NCBI GenBank assembly: GCA_036381595.1
Contig: DASVCN010000007.1
Coordinates: 1 to 64,000 of the forward strand
Source: Trueperaceae bacterium
GTDB taxonomy: Bacteria; Deinococcota; Deinococci; Deinococcales; Trueperaceae
Reading direction: 5' to 3'
DNA length: 64,000 bases
Each line of letters starts with the position of its first letter. Within the stretch, counting starts at the first letter, position 1. Below, in pieces: positions 8,457 through 16,046 of the stretch. Under the pieces are notes generated by a model, which was not told the DNA's origin, ran no database searches, and was given only the letters and a program-made list of their open reading frames with translations. The position numbers were made by a program, and so were the translations under genes.

Positions 8457-11003
8457 CTACTTGGCTTCGAGCCAGTTCTCGCCGACGCCCACCTCTACCA
8501 ACAGCGGAACGTCCATCCGGTAGGCGTTCTCCATCGTTTCACACAGTATCTGGGAGGCCTCGTCGGCCACCTCGACCGGCGCTTCGACCACCAGTTCGTC
8601 GTGTACCTGGAGGATCATGCCGGCTCCGAGAGGCTCGAGGCGGGGCGCCAGCTGGAGCATCGCCAGCTTCATGATGTCGGCCGCGGTGCCCTGGATCGGC
8701 ATGTTGTACGCGGTTCGCTCGGCATACTCGCGGGCGTTGCGGTTGGCAGCACGGATGTCGGGGATGAGCCTGCGCCGGCCCAGCAACGTCTCCACGTAAC
8801 CGTTCGCTCGACAGAACTCGAGGGTGCCGTCGATGTAGGCGCGAACCTTCGGATAACGCTCGAAGTAGGTCTTGATGAAAAGGTCGGCCTGGGCGTACTC
8901 GATGCCCAGCTCCCGGGTGAGCCTGTGCGCCCCCATCCCGTAGAGGACCCCGAAGTTGATCACCTTGGCTACCCGCCGCATGTCGGGCGTTACCTCCTCC
9001 GGCGCGCAGCCGTGCACCTGGGCAGCAGTCCGACGGTGGATATCCTCGCCTTTGCTGAACGAGTCGATGAGTACCTGTTCACCGGCGATGTGGGCGAGCA
9101 CCCGAAGTTCGATCTGCGAGTAGTCGGCTGCCAGCAGGACGTGGCCGGGTGCGGCCCGGAAAGCACGCCTTATCTCCCGGCCGGTCTCGGTGCGGATCGG
9201 AATGTTCTGGAGGTTCGGGTTGATGCTGGATAGGCGTCCCGTCACGGCAACGGTCTGCTGGTACGTCGTGTGGAGCCGGCCGCTCCCGGGATTCACCAGT
9301 TTGGGCAGAGGATCGAGGTAGGTGCCCTTCAGCTTCGAGAGTTCGCGGTAGTCGAGGATCAGTCCGACGGCTTCGTGCTTGTCGCGAAGCCCTTCGAGTA
9401 CCCCGACAGCGGTGGACTGCTTGCCGGTCGAAGTCTTACGCCCCGACTGGAGTCCCAGCTTCTCGTAGAGCAGGGTAGCCACCTGATCCCGCGAGTTGAT
9501 GTTCAGAGAGTCGTCCTGGGCGATCGACCGGACTCGCGCCTCGATCCCGGTGAGCTGCTCGGCCAATCGCACGGACTGCTCGGCCAGCAACTCCTTGTCG
9601 AGCACGACCCCGCGAGACTCGACGTCGACCAGTACCCTCTGCAACGGCTTCTCGATCTCTTCGTAGACGCGACGGCGGGGGCCGTCGAACTTCTCGGGCA
9701 GGGTGCGGAGGAGTTCCGCGGTTACCGCTGCCCGGGCCGGCGCGGCGTCGGTCCAGTCGCCTGCCCCGTAGCGTTGGGCTGCGGTATCGGGCTGGGCGAC
9801 GTTCGGGTCGAGCACGTAGGCCATGAGCAGGGGATCATCGCCAGGCTCGATCCGCTCGCCGCGGCTGCGGGCCCAGACGGCGAGCGCCTTCGCGTCGCAG
9901 GCATCGATGCTCTGGGAGCCGGCGAGGAAGGCGAGGGCGCTCTCCTCGTCGGGTGCCTTCGCCACCGTCCGCTCCCTGGCGACGGCCAGCTCCGTGAGCT
10001 GCGCCTGCATGGGGCTGTCGCCGGCCAGAACGAAACCGACCGCCCCGGCGGCGCTCCGGGTGTCGCCGGCGTTCCATGGCACTTCCCGGTACGAGGGCGT
10101 CTCGGTGAGTCCCAGCTCACGCAGGAGCGAGGTGAACTCCAACTCCACCAGCAGCTCGCGCAGGCCCTCGCGCTGCATCTCCCGTTGCGCCCACTTCGAG
10201 GGTTCGATCGGTATCTTTGCGTCGGTCACGATGCAGGAGAGTTCGCGGGAGAACTTCACCTGCTCCAGCGAGTCGCGGATCTTCTTGGCCGCGCCGGGGG
10301 GTTCGATCTCGTCGAGATGCTCGAAGATGTAGTCGAGCGAGCCGTACCTCTGCAGGAGGTTGCGAGCCGCAACGGGACCGATGCCTTTCGCCCCGGGGAT
10401 GTTGTCGGAACTGTCGCCGATGAGTGCCCGGTAGTCGGTCCACTGCTCGACCGTCACTCCGTACTTCTCCTCGATCTCCCTGGGCCCCAGGCGGTCGTTC
10501 TTGTCGAGCCCGCGCACGCAGACGTGGTCGCTCACCAGCTGATAGGCGTCCCGGTCGCTGGTGACGATCTCGACCGTGTAGCCGTTCGCTTCGCAACTCT
10601 TGGCGATCGTGCCGATCAGGTCGTCGGCCTCGAGACCGGCCACTTCGATCTGGTAGAGACCGAGCATATCGACGAGCTTCTTGATCGTCACGATCTGTTC
10701 CGGCAAATCATCCGGCGTAGCCGCGCGGCCCGCCTTGTACTCTTCGTACTGCTCGTGCCTGAAAGTCTTGGCAGGAGCGTCGAACGTGACCACCGTGGCG
10801 TCGTGCTCCCCCTCCTCCTTGAGGATGCGCAGGAGCGAGCGGAGGAAGCCGAAGACCGCGTTGACCGAGCGACCCTGCGAGTTGCTGAGTTCACGGATGG
10901 CGTAGTAGCTGCGGAACGCGAGCGCATGGCCGTCGATGACCACGATCTTGTTGCCGTTCCGCTGAGCGGTGGGGGCCTGGAACAGCTCCTTCTGAACCGT
11001 CAT
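8457..11003 (-). CDS. polA: DNA polymerase I
   Basis: 848-residue family A polymerase for Okazaki-fragment processing and repair. The N-terminal FEN-like 5'-3' exonuclease carries VVIDGHALAFRSYYA, LIGDSSDNIPGAKGIGP and HH2-type sequence. The middle domain lacks the FDTETT-type metal ligands of proofreading exonucleases, as in Taq polymerase. The palm and fingers carry motif A (DYSQIELRVLAHI), motif B (RRVAKVINFGVLYG) and motif C (QVHDELVVEA). The reading frame stays open upstream to 11468, but that part is repeat-derived and compositionally unlike protein. The ATG at 11003 begins MTVQKELF, about 17 residues ahead of the conserved VVIDGHALAF segment. This start overlaps the stop of an 11-codon leader ORF. 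Confidence 0.97.
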   Translation of the reverse strand: MTVQKELFQAPTAQRNGNKIVVIDGHALAFRSYYAIRELSNSQGRSVNAVFGFLRSLLRILKEEGEHDATVVTFDAPAKTFRHEQYEEYKAGRAATPDDLPEQIVTIKKLVDMLGLYQIEVAGLEADDLIGTIAKSCEANGYTVEIVTSDRDAYQLVSDHVCVRGLDKNDRLGPREIEEKYGVTVEQWTDYRALIGDSSDNIPGAKGIGPVAARNLLQRYGSLDYIFEHLDEIEPPGAAKKIRDSLEQVKFSRELSCIVTDAKIPIEPSKWAQREMQREGLRELLVELEFTSLLRELGLTETPSYREVPWNAGDTRSAAGAVGFVLAGDSPMQAQLTELAVARERTVAKAPDEESALAFLAGSQSIDACDAKALAVWARSRGERIEPGDDPLLMAYVLDPNVAQPDTAAQRYGAGDWTDAAPARAAVTAELLRTLPEKFDGPRRRVYEEIEKPLQRVLVDVESRGVVLDKELLAEQSVRLAEQLTGIEARVRSIAQDDSLNINSRDQVATLLYEKLGLQSGRKTSTGKQSTAVGVLEGLRDKHEAVGLILDYRELSKLKGTYLDPLPKLVNPGSGRLHTTYQQTVAVTGRLSSINPNLQNIPIRTETGREIRRAFRAAPGHVLLAADYSQIELRVLAHIAGEQVLIDSFSKGEDIHRRTAAQVHGCAPEEVTPDMRRVAKVINFGVLYGMGAHRLTRELGIEYAQADLFIKTYFERYPKVRAYIDGTLEFCRANGYVETLLGRRRLIPDIRAANRNAREYAERTAYNMPIQGTAADIMKLAMLQLAPRLEPLGAGMILQVHDELVVEAPVEVADEASQILCETMENAYRMDVPLLVEVGVGENWLEAK

Positions 11004-11035
11004 CGGCGGGCCCCGGCGGTGGAGGCACAGGTCAT
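11000..11035 (-). CDS. Possible 11-codon leader ORF overlapping polA
   Basis: ATG at 11035 encodes MTCASTAGARR and stops with a TGA that overlaps the polA ATG (ATGA). A TAGACT box lies 6 nt before this ATG and polA itself lacks a good ribosome site. A leaderless mini-cistron that delivers ribosomes to polA by termination-reinitiation would explain this layout. Peptide-level evidence is absent, so this is inference from geometry. Confidence 0.4.
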   Translation of the reverse strand: MTCASTAGARR

Positions 11036-11041
11036 TCTCGG

Positions 11042-11047
11042 AGTCTA
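11042..11047 (-). promoter_or_regulatory. Candidate -10 box for the polA transcript
   Basis: TAGACT is positioned 6 nt before the ATG of the 11-codon ORF ahead of polA. No clear -35 element is visible. Confidence 0.45.
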
Positions 11048-11090
11048 CCGCGAGGACAGCGTGCCCGGCTGGCTCCGTCGAGACGAAGTC

Positions 11091-11168
11091 GCGGAACGCT
11101 GTGGCGGAACGATGTCGCGCGGCGATGTCGCGGAAAGGTGTCGCGGGGCGGTGTCGCGGGGCGATACG
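11091..11168. repeat. Six copies of a 13-bp tandem repeat upstream of polA
   Basis: Six consecutive 13-bp units with consensus GCGGRRCGRTGTC start at 11091, 11104, 11117, 11130, 11143 and 11156. The period is not a multiple of three, so it is not a protein repeat. It lies between the divergent polA and the small membrane protein gene at 11336. The rest of the 332-bp gap (11004-11335) holds the polA leader ORF and -10 box; I see no other gene in it. Confidence 0.85.
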
Positions 11169-11335
11169 GAGGCCCCGAGGTCGCCGGCCCGCTCCGATTC
11201 GCAACGCGTCTGTAGGGATGCAGACAGATGCCGCCCCGGTAGAGGAGTACACCGGCTGGACACCGGAAAGTCGATACGTGTTCACCGGGGGGACTCCCCG
11301 GAAACCGACCCGGTGCGAGAGGTTAGGGGGGCGAA

Positions 11336-11527
11336 GTGAAGGAACCTGGGGATCCCGAACAGAGAGCGAACGGTCCCTCGTCCAGCGGCGAGGTCGGGGG
11401 CGGTTCGATGCCGCAAACACGGGGCGCGCGAGTCTACGACCGCCCCGCGCGAGGCGGCCGTTCCGCACTTACCTGGACCATCGTGGCGTTGGTACTGATC
11501 CTTCTGGCGCTCTGGCTGCTGTTCTGA
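11336..11527 (+). CDS. Small C-terminally anchored membrane protein, 63 aa
   Basis: Unrecognised protein. About 42 polar, Gly/Arg-rich residues are followed by one hydrophobic segment running to the C-terminus (TWTIVALVLILLALWLLF). This is the shape of a tail-anchored or single-span inner-membrane protein with its N-terminus in the cytoplasm. The GTG start follows a purine-rich stretch (GAGGTTAGGGGGG). It lies 22 nt ahead of a DUF2382 stress protein and could be co-transcribed with it. No family was recognised. Confidence 0.6.
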   Translation: MKEPGDPEQRANGPSSSGEVGGGSMPQTRGARVYDRPARGGRSALTWTIVALVLILLALWLLF

Positions 11528-11549
11528 GCCGGGCGCCGAAGAGTCTCCA

Positions 11550-12017
11550 GTGGGAGGTCGCAAGAGGCGAGCAGAGGCGGATGAGTCCGAGGATCACCGG
11601 GAGGTCATCCATCGCGAGGTAGTACCGCTCGCTGCAGAAGTGCCGAGAGTCGACACCCGCACGATCGTGACGGGACGGGTACGGGTGACGACGCACACCC
11701 GCAGCCGGCAGGAGGCCTTCGACGTCGACCTGACCGAGGAGGACCTCGAGATAGAGCGGGTGCGGGTAGGCCGAGAGGTGGATGGGCCGGTCGAGATACG
11801 TCAGGAGGGCGACGTCACGATCGTGCCCGTGCTGGAGGAAGTTCTCGTCGTCAGGAAGCAGCTGGTGCTCAAGGAGGAGGTGCGGATCCGCAGGCGCAGG
11901 CAGCGGCGGAAGGAAACGCGCTCGATGAACCTGCTGTACCAGGTAGCGGAGATCGACCGCTCCAGCGAGGACGAAGAGGTTGCGCCGAGCGGCGATGGGG
12001 AGAACAGGCGTGATTGA
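11550..12017 (+). CDS. DUF2382 (YsnF/AvaK-type) stress protein, 155 aa
   Basis: One DUF2382-like domain fills residues 15-120. It has the typical pattern of a VVPLAAEVPRVDTR opening, then VRVTTHTRSRQEAFDVDL, the glutamate-rich IERVRVGREVDGPVEIRQEGD and VTIVPVLEEVLVVRKQLVLKEEVRIRRRR. YsnF-like proteins are induced by heat, salt or oxidative stress in several phyla, but their biochemical role is not established. The GTG start has only a weak ribosome site. It is followed after 50 nt by a second DUF2382 gene, so the two form a stress pair. Highly charged and without a signal peptide, so cytoplasmic. Confidence 0.8.
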   Translation: MGGRKRRAEADESEDHREVIHREVVPLAAEVPRVDTRTIVTGRVRVTTHTRSRQEAFDVDLTEEDLEIERVRVGREVDGPVEIRQEGDVTIVPVLEEVLVVRKQLVLKEEVRIRRRRQRRKETRSMNLLYQVAEIDRSSEDEEVAPSGDGENRRD

Positions 12018-12067
12018 AACAACGCTGATGTGCGCCAACCCGGCGCACGGGATGAGGGGTAGAGGAG

Positions 12068-13297
12068 ATGGCCAAGACGGTAGTGGCTATATACGACAGG
12101 CTCGAGGATTCACGTTCGGCGATCGCCGAGCTGTTGTCTGAAGGCTTCGACAGGGACGACGTAAGCGTAGTTGCCAACGCGACCGGTGCCGAGTTGAGAC
12201 GGTACTTCGACGAGCAGGGACGGTACGTGGAGAGCCGCGGTTCCGAGGCGGGTGGATCCGCGGCCAGCGGAGCCGGGGTCGGTGCGGCGGTGGGTGGCAT
12301 CGGCGGCTTGCTGGTGGGCCTCGGCCTGCTGAGCGTCCCCGGCGTCGGACCAGTGCTCGCTGCCGGTCCACTGGCGGCCACCCTCGTGGGCGCCGGTGGG
12401 GTGACGGGCGGCTTGCTGGGGGCACTGACCGATGCCGGCGTACCGGAAGAGGAGGCCCATCGTTACGCGGAAGGGGTAAGGCGGGGCGGAAACCTGGTCG
12501 TCGTCAACGCACCCGACGGCCGCGCCGAGATGGCGGCCACGATCCTCGACCGGCACGCGGCGGCCGACGTCGAGGCGCGCGAATCGAACTGGCGACGCCA
12601 GGGCTGGGAACGTCATGAGCATGAGGCCGAGCCGCTGACCGAACGGCAACTGGCGCAGGAGCGCGAGCACATCGAGATCCCCATCGTCGAGGAGGACATC
12701 CGGGTAGGCAAGCGCGAGGTCGAGCGCGGCGGTGTGCGCGCCCGAACCTACGTCAGAGAACGTCCCGTGGACGAGCAGGTCGAACTACGCGACGAGTCGG
12801 TCGAAGTGCGGCGGCAGCGGGCAGACCGGCCACTGAGCGCCGCGGATGGTGACGCGTTCCGCGAGCGCAGCGTGGAGATGCATGAAACCGATGAGGAGGC
12901 CGTGGTTTCGAAGGAAGCCCGCGTCGTCGAGGATGTGGTGATAGAGAAGCAGGCCAGGGACAGAACCGAACACGTCCGCGATACGGTCCGGCGCACCGAG
13001 GTAGAGATCGAGCAACTCGACGACGATATCGTCGACGAGGATTTCTCTCGCTACGAGCGCACGTTCCGCGGTCACTTCAAGGATTCGGACATCAGTGACC
13101 GGTACGCCTACGACGACGTCATGCCGGCCTACCGCTTCGGCTACTCGTTGGCGAACGACGCCAACTGCCGTGACCGGCGCTGGGACGAGATCGAACCTGA
13201 GGCGCGCACCAGGTGGGAGGCGCGTAACCGTGGTAGTTGGGACGATGTCAGGGAGTCCGTGCGCCACTCGTGGGAGGTGCGTAACCGGGACCGCTAG
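12068..13297 (+). CDS. YflT-like/DUF2382 stress protein, 409 aa
   Basis: Multi-domain stress protein. Residues 1-60 (KTVVAIYDRLEDSRSAIAELLSEGFDRDDVSVVAN) match the general-stress YflT/17M N-terminal fold. Residues about 62-120 form a glycine-zipper hydrophobic hairpin rich in GVGAAVGG/GGLLVGLG repeats that could insert in a membrane. Residues about 190-320 are DUF2382 (IEIPIVEEDIRVGKREVERGGVRARTYV). The C-terminus carries the YAYDDVMPAYRFGYSLA segment common in this protein type. The ATG follows GGAG. It sits directly after a single-domain DUF2382 gene and shares its strand. A role in stress protection is known only from family expression data. Confidence 0.87.
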   Translation: MAKTVVAIYDRLEDSRSAIAELLSEGFDRDDVSVVANATGAELRRYFDEQGRYVESRGSEAGGSAASGAGVGAAVGGIGGLLVGLGLLSVPGVGPVLAAGPLAATLVGAGGVTGGLLGALTDAGVPEEEAHRYAEGVRRGGNLVVVNAPDGRAEMAATILDRHAAADVEARESNWRRQGWERHEHEAEPLTERQLAQEREHIEIPIVEEDIRVGKREVERGGVRARTYVRERPVDEQVELRDESVEVRRQRADRPLSAADGDAFRERSVEMHETDEEAVVSKEARVVEDVVIEKQARDRTEHVRDTVRRTEVEIEQLDDDIVDEDFSRYERTFRGHFKDSDISDRYAYDDVMPAYRFGYSLANDANCRDRRWDEIEPEARTRWEARNRGSWDDVRESVRHSWEVRNRDR

Positions 13298-13328
13298 TTC
13301 GAACTCCTGATGGGGTCGGGGGCGAGCG

Positions 13329-14039
13329 TCAGAGGTTCCAGCCCCCGGCCACTTCTATGGTGGTGCCGGTGATGTAGTCGGCCTCGTCCGAAGCCAGGAA
13401 GCAGGCGGCCGCAACGATCTCCTCCAGCCGGCCCAGGCGGCCCATCGGGATCTCCCGTTGCGGCTTGGTAACGCTGTTCTCCATGATCCCTGGACTTATC
13501 ACGTTGACGGTGATCCCGTTCGCCGCCTCGCTCCTGGCCAGTGCCCGGCTGTACTGGATGACGCCGGTCTTCGCGATCACATAGGGTGCTACGGCCGGGC
13601 GCGCGATCAGGTGCTCGGCCCCCGCGTAGCCGAGGTTGATGATCCGCCCGCCGCCATGCCTGCGCATGAACGGGACGGCTGTTCGACAGGTGTAGAAAGT
13701 AGCGTGCAGGTTGCTGTCGAACATCTCGTGCCACGTCTCGATGTCGAGCTCGTCGAGCGCCCCGTGGTGGTAATTGCCAACGTTGTTGACGAGAACCCGT
13801 AAGCCGCCGGTGAGATCGTTCGCGGCCAAGACAAGCTGTCTGGCCTCCTCCGGAACCGTCACGTCGGCCTGCAGGAGGTGTGCTTCGACGCCGGCTCCCC
13901 GGGCGAGATCGGCGACCTCCCGGGCCTTGCCCTCGCTGTTGCGGTAGTGCACCACGACATCGTGTCCGGCGTCGGCCAGTCCCAGGAGGACCGCTCTGCC
14001 GATACCGGTCGCCGAACCGGTTACCAGTGCTCCGGCCAC
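13329..14039 (-). CDS. SDR-family oxidoreductase with atypical catalytic triad
   Basis: 236-residue short-chain dehydrogenase with the Rossmann motif VTGSATGIGRA (TGxxxGxG), the NNVGN structural motif, the YVIAK catalytic Tyr-Lys and the C-terminal GTTIEVAGGWNL. The serine normally 13 residues before the Tyr is a glycine here (INLGYAGAEHL). Reductase activity is therefore plausible but substrate unknown; FabG-like or pteridine-reductase-like enzymes are the nearest fits. The GTG start follows GGAGG and GAAGG ribosome-site sequences. It converges with the DUF2382 gene (31-nt gap) and stands alone on its strand. Confidence 0.85.
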   Translation of the reverse strand: MAGALVTGSATGIGRAVLLGLADAGHDVVVHYRNSEGKAREVADLARGAGVEAHLLQADVTVPEEARQLVLAANDLTGGLRVLVNNVGNYHHGALDELDIETWHEMFDSNLHATFYTCRTAVPFMRRHGGGRIINLGYAGAEHLIARPAVAPYVIAKTGVIQYSRALARSEAANGITVNVISPGIMENSVTKPQREIPMGRLGRLEEIVAAACFLASDEADYITGTTIEVAGGWNL

Positions 14040-14192
14040 GCCTTCACTTCCTCCATGGGCCCACGGAGCCGATCGCGCCTCTATCGCTCATGGGCGGCAT
14101 TATTCCATCCGCCGGTCGGCCGGCGCACGGGGCGTTGGGATTGTCCCGGATCGCTTTGTCCTCGCTCCGGTCCGGACCGCAGAGTAAGCGGT

Positions 14193-14204
14193 CAGGACGG
14201 GAAA
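14193..14204 (+). repeat. 12-bp direct repeat CAGGACGGGAAA, copy 1
   Basis: Identical to a copy at 14563-14574. This copy lies in the 283-bp gap before the Cse60-like gene, in a stretch where I otherwise see only a possible TATCAT box at 14233. Confidence 0.5.
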
Positions 14205-14322
14205 ATCCCTCAGCGACCGGTGTCAGGGCTGGTTATCATCCGGTCGACAGGGTGCCGCTGCGCACCTACCGCGTCGCCGCTGGCGCCGGTTCATCCGATC
14301 CGGGGGCGAAGGGAGGAGTCCG

Positions 14323-14517
14323 GTGGACAACATCCGGTTCAAGCTGATCAACGCGAGCGAGGTCGACCTGTTCGAGCAGCGGCTACACGCCTTCATCGAT
14401 TCTCTCGACCGTAGCGCCGTCGTTGTGGAGGTCAAGTACAGTTCGACGCCCTTGACCGGTGGCGGGGTCGAATACAGCGCCCTGGTTCACTACCAACAGA
14501 CGGAGAGCTGGAGCTGA
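14323..14517 (+). CDS. Cse60-like small protein, 64 aa
   Basis: Resembles the short Cse60 family first named from a Bacillus sporulation-sigma-E-controlled gene. The line-up is FKLINASEVDLFEQRLHAFI, then VVVEVKYSST and EYSALVHYQ, matching the family's pattern of a charged helix followed by an IKYS strand and a YSAxIxY end. Function of the family is unknown. The GTG start follows GGGAGGAG. A response-regulator gene follows after 97 nt on the same strand. Deinococcota are not known to sporulate, so a sporulation role is unlikely here. Confidence 0.65.
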   Translation: MDNIRFKLINASEVDLFEQRLHAFIDSLDRSAVVVEVKYSSTPLTGGGVEYSALVHYQQTESWS

Positions 14518-14562
14518 TAACCCCCTTGCCGAGTGCGGAGAAGCCGTCCCCTGATACGACAA

Positions 14563-14574
14563 CAGGACGGGAAA
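14563..14574 (+). repeat. 12-bp direct repeat CAGGACGGGAAA, copy 2
   Basis: Second copy, 40 bp upstream of the response regulator start. It partly overlaps the right arm of a 6-bp inverted repeat (CCGTCC at 14544, GGACGG at 14565). Confidence 0.5.
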
Positions 14575-14601
14575 TTCATACCGACCTGAAAACACGCGGG
14601 A

Positions 14602-14607
14602 TACGAT
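14602..14607 (+). promoter_or_regulatory. -10 box of response regulator leaderless start
   Basis: TACGAT lies 7 nt before the ATG at 14615 and overlaps the upstream in-frame ATG at 14606, which argues that 14615 is the true start. Confidence 0.55.
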
Positions 14608-14614
14608 GGCGGCC

Positions 14615-15664
14615 ATGACGGCAACTCTGGTGCTCGTGGTCGACGACGACCCGGCGCTGCTCAAGCTGATAGAACTCACGCTCGTGGCGGCGAACTTCAA
14701 CGTGCTGTCGTTCGACGATCCCCGCGATGCAGTGGTCGAGCTCGAGGAGGGGCTTCGTCCTGACGTCATCGTCTCGGACGTCTCCATGCCTGGCATGGAC
14801 GGTTTCGAGTTCTACAAGAGGGTGCGCACCTTCAACGAACTGCACGCCGTGCCGTTCCTCTTCCTCACGGCGATGGAGGACAGGAGCTACGTCAGGCAGG
14901 GGATGACCCTGGGCGCCGACGACTACCTGACCAAGCCGTTCGAGCGACAGGAGCTGGTCGACGCGGTGCGGATCAGATTGCAGCGGATCGAGGAGCTGCG
15001 GCACCCGCTCGAGGGCACGGTCCGCGCCCGCGCGTTGGGCCACCCGTTCGTCGAGCGGAACGGCAAGCGCCTCGACTGGGACTCACTCAAGGCGCTCGAG
15101 CTTCTCTTCTACCTGCTCGAGCACCCGAACGGAGTGACCACCTTCGAGGTCGCAGAGGCCCTCTGGCCAGGAAAGACCGAAGCGAAGGCCTCGAGTTCGT
15201 TCCATACGACCCTTTACCGGCTACGTAAGGTGATGGGTGGCGAGATGGTCGAATCGGCCAACCGCCGCTACTACCTGCGCAAGGAGTTCCGCATCGAGTA
15301 CGACGTCGCCCACTACCGAGATCTCGCCAGGAAGGCCCGGGACGGCTCGTCCTCCGACCTGTTCGAGCAGGCGATAGATCTGTACCGCGGGCACTACCTG
15401 CTGGGATTCGACTCGAGCTGGATCGACGAGATGCGCCAGGTCCTCCACGCCGAGCACCTCTCGCTCCTCCAGAGCGCGGCCGAGCGCGCGACCGAACGCG
15501 GCCACCACGAGGCAGCCACCCGCTACTTCCAGGCGATGACCGAGCACGAGCCGTTCAGCGAAACGGCCTGGACGGGGCTCGCGGAGAGCTGGGAGGCGCG
15601 CGGTGAACCGGGCAAAGCCGAGAACGCCAGGAGCCGATTCGAAGAGCTGATGGCCGAGAGCTGA
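14615..15664 (+). CDS. Response regulator with winged-helix and BTAD output domains
   Basis: 349-residue two-component regulator. The receiver domain occupies residues about 1-118, with the acidic pocket VVDDD, phospho-acceptor Asp at about residue 55 (VIVSDVSMPGMDG) and the switch Lys in TKPFE. A SARP-like winged helix follows (ALELLFYLLEHPNGVTTFEVAEALWPG, then SSFHTTLYRLRKVMG). A bacterial transcriptional activation domain with TPR-like helices fills the C-terminal third (DVAHYRDLARKA through ALAESWEARG-type repeats). A partner histidine kinase is not present nearby, so it is an orphan here. I start at 14615 because a TACGAT box ends 7 nt upstream. It converges with mazF, 55 nt apart. Confidence 0.9.
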   Translation: MTATLVLVVDDDPALLKLIELTLVAANFNVLSFDDPRDAVVELEEGLRPDVIVSDVSMPGMDGFEFYKRVRTFNELHAVPFLFLTAMEDRSYVRQGMTLGADDYLTKPFERQELVDAVRIRLQRIEELRHPLEGTVRARALGHPFVERNGKRLDWDSLKALELLFYLLEHPNGVTTFEVAEALWPGKTEAKASSSFHTTLYRLRKVMGGEMVESANRRYYLRKEFRIEYDVAHYRDLARKARDGSSSDLFEQAIDLYRGHYLLGFDSSWIDEMRQVLHAEHLSLLQSAAERATERGHHEAATRYFQAMTEHEPFSETAWTGLAESWEARGEPGKAENARSRFEELMAES

Positions 15665-15719
15665 GGATCGAGCAGGCGCGAATTTGGAGAAACGAACCTC
15701 ATGGCGGCTAGTAGGCTCT

Positions 15720-16046
15720 CTAAGCAGAGAACATCTCCTGTAGCGTCTCGAGTACGGCGGCTTGGGCCGCTTCGGCAACGGTTCCGAGTTTCGCTACTAG
15801 CCTTGATTTGTCGACCGTTCTGATCTGGTCGAGGACGATGAATCCATCTTTGCCTTCAAAGGCACAGGGCACCCGCGTTGGATATGGCTTTCCTCGTGTT
15901 GTCATCGGCGCTACGATCACGGTCCGGATGTGCGCGTTCATCTCATCGGGAGAGATGATGAGGCATGGCCGGGTTTTACATACCTCCGAGCCTTGCGTTG
16001 GGTCCAAACTGACAAGATGTACGTCGAAGCGGTTTACCACTCCCAT
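15720..16046 (-). CDS. mazF: MazF/PemK-type endoribonuclease toxin
   Basis: 108-residue toxin of the CcdB/PemK barrel fold. It carries the family opening FDVHLVSLDPTQGSEVCKTRPCLIIS with the catalytic Arg in KTRP, then VIVAPMTTRGKPYPTRV with the conserved Thr, and GFIVLDQIRTVDKSRLVAKLG. MazF enzymes cut mRNA at short motifs and slow growth unless held by MazE. The ATG overlaps the 3' end of mazE by 13 bp, the standard coupled toxin-antitoxin layout. The base composition is less GC-rich than the flanks. Confidence 0.93.
   Translation of the reverse strand: MGVVNRFDVHLVSLDPTQGSEVCKTRPCLIISPDEMNAHIRTVIVAPMTTRGKPYPTRVPCAFEGKDGFIVLDQIRTVDKSRLVAKLGTVAEAAQAAVLETLQEMFSA

Noticed and set aside
9270-11339. 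689-codon plus-strand frame across polA and its upstream region
   Set aside because: Antisense to the polymerase motifs and compositionally unlike a protein.
11004-11468. N-terminal extension of polA
   Set aside because: It runs through the 13-bp repeat array and a putative -10 box; the family N-terminus begins at 11003.
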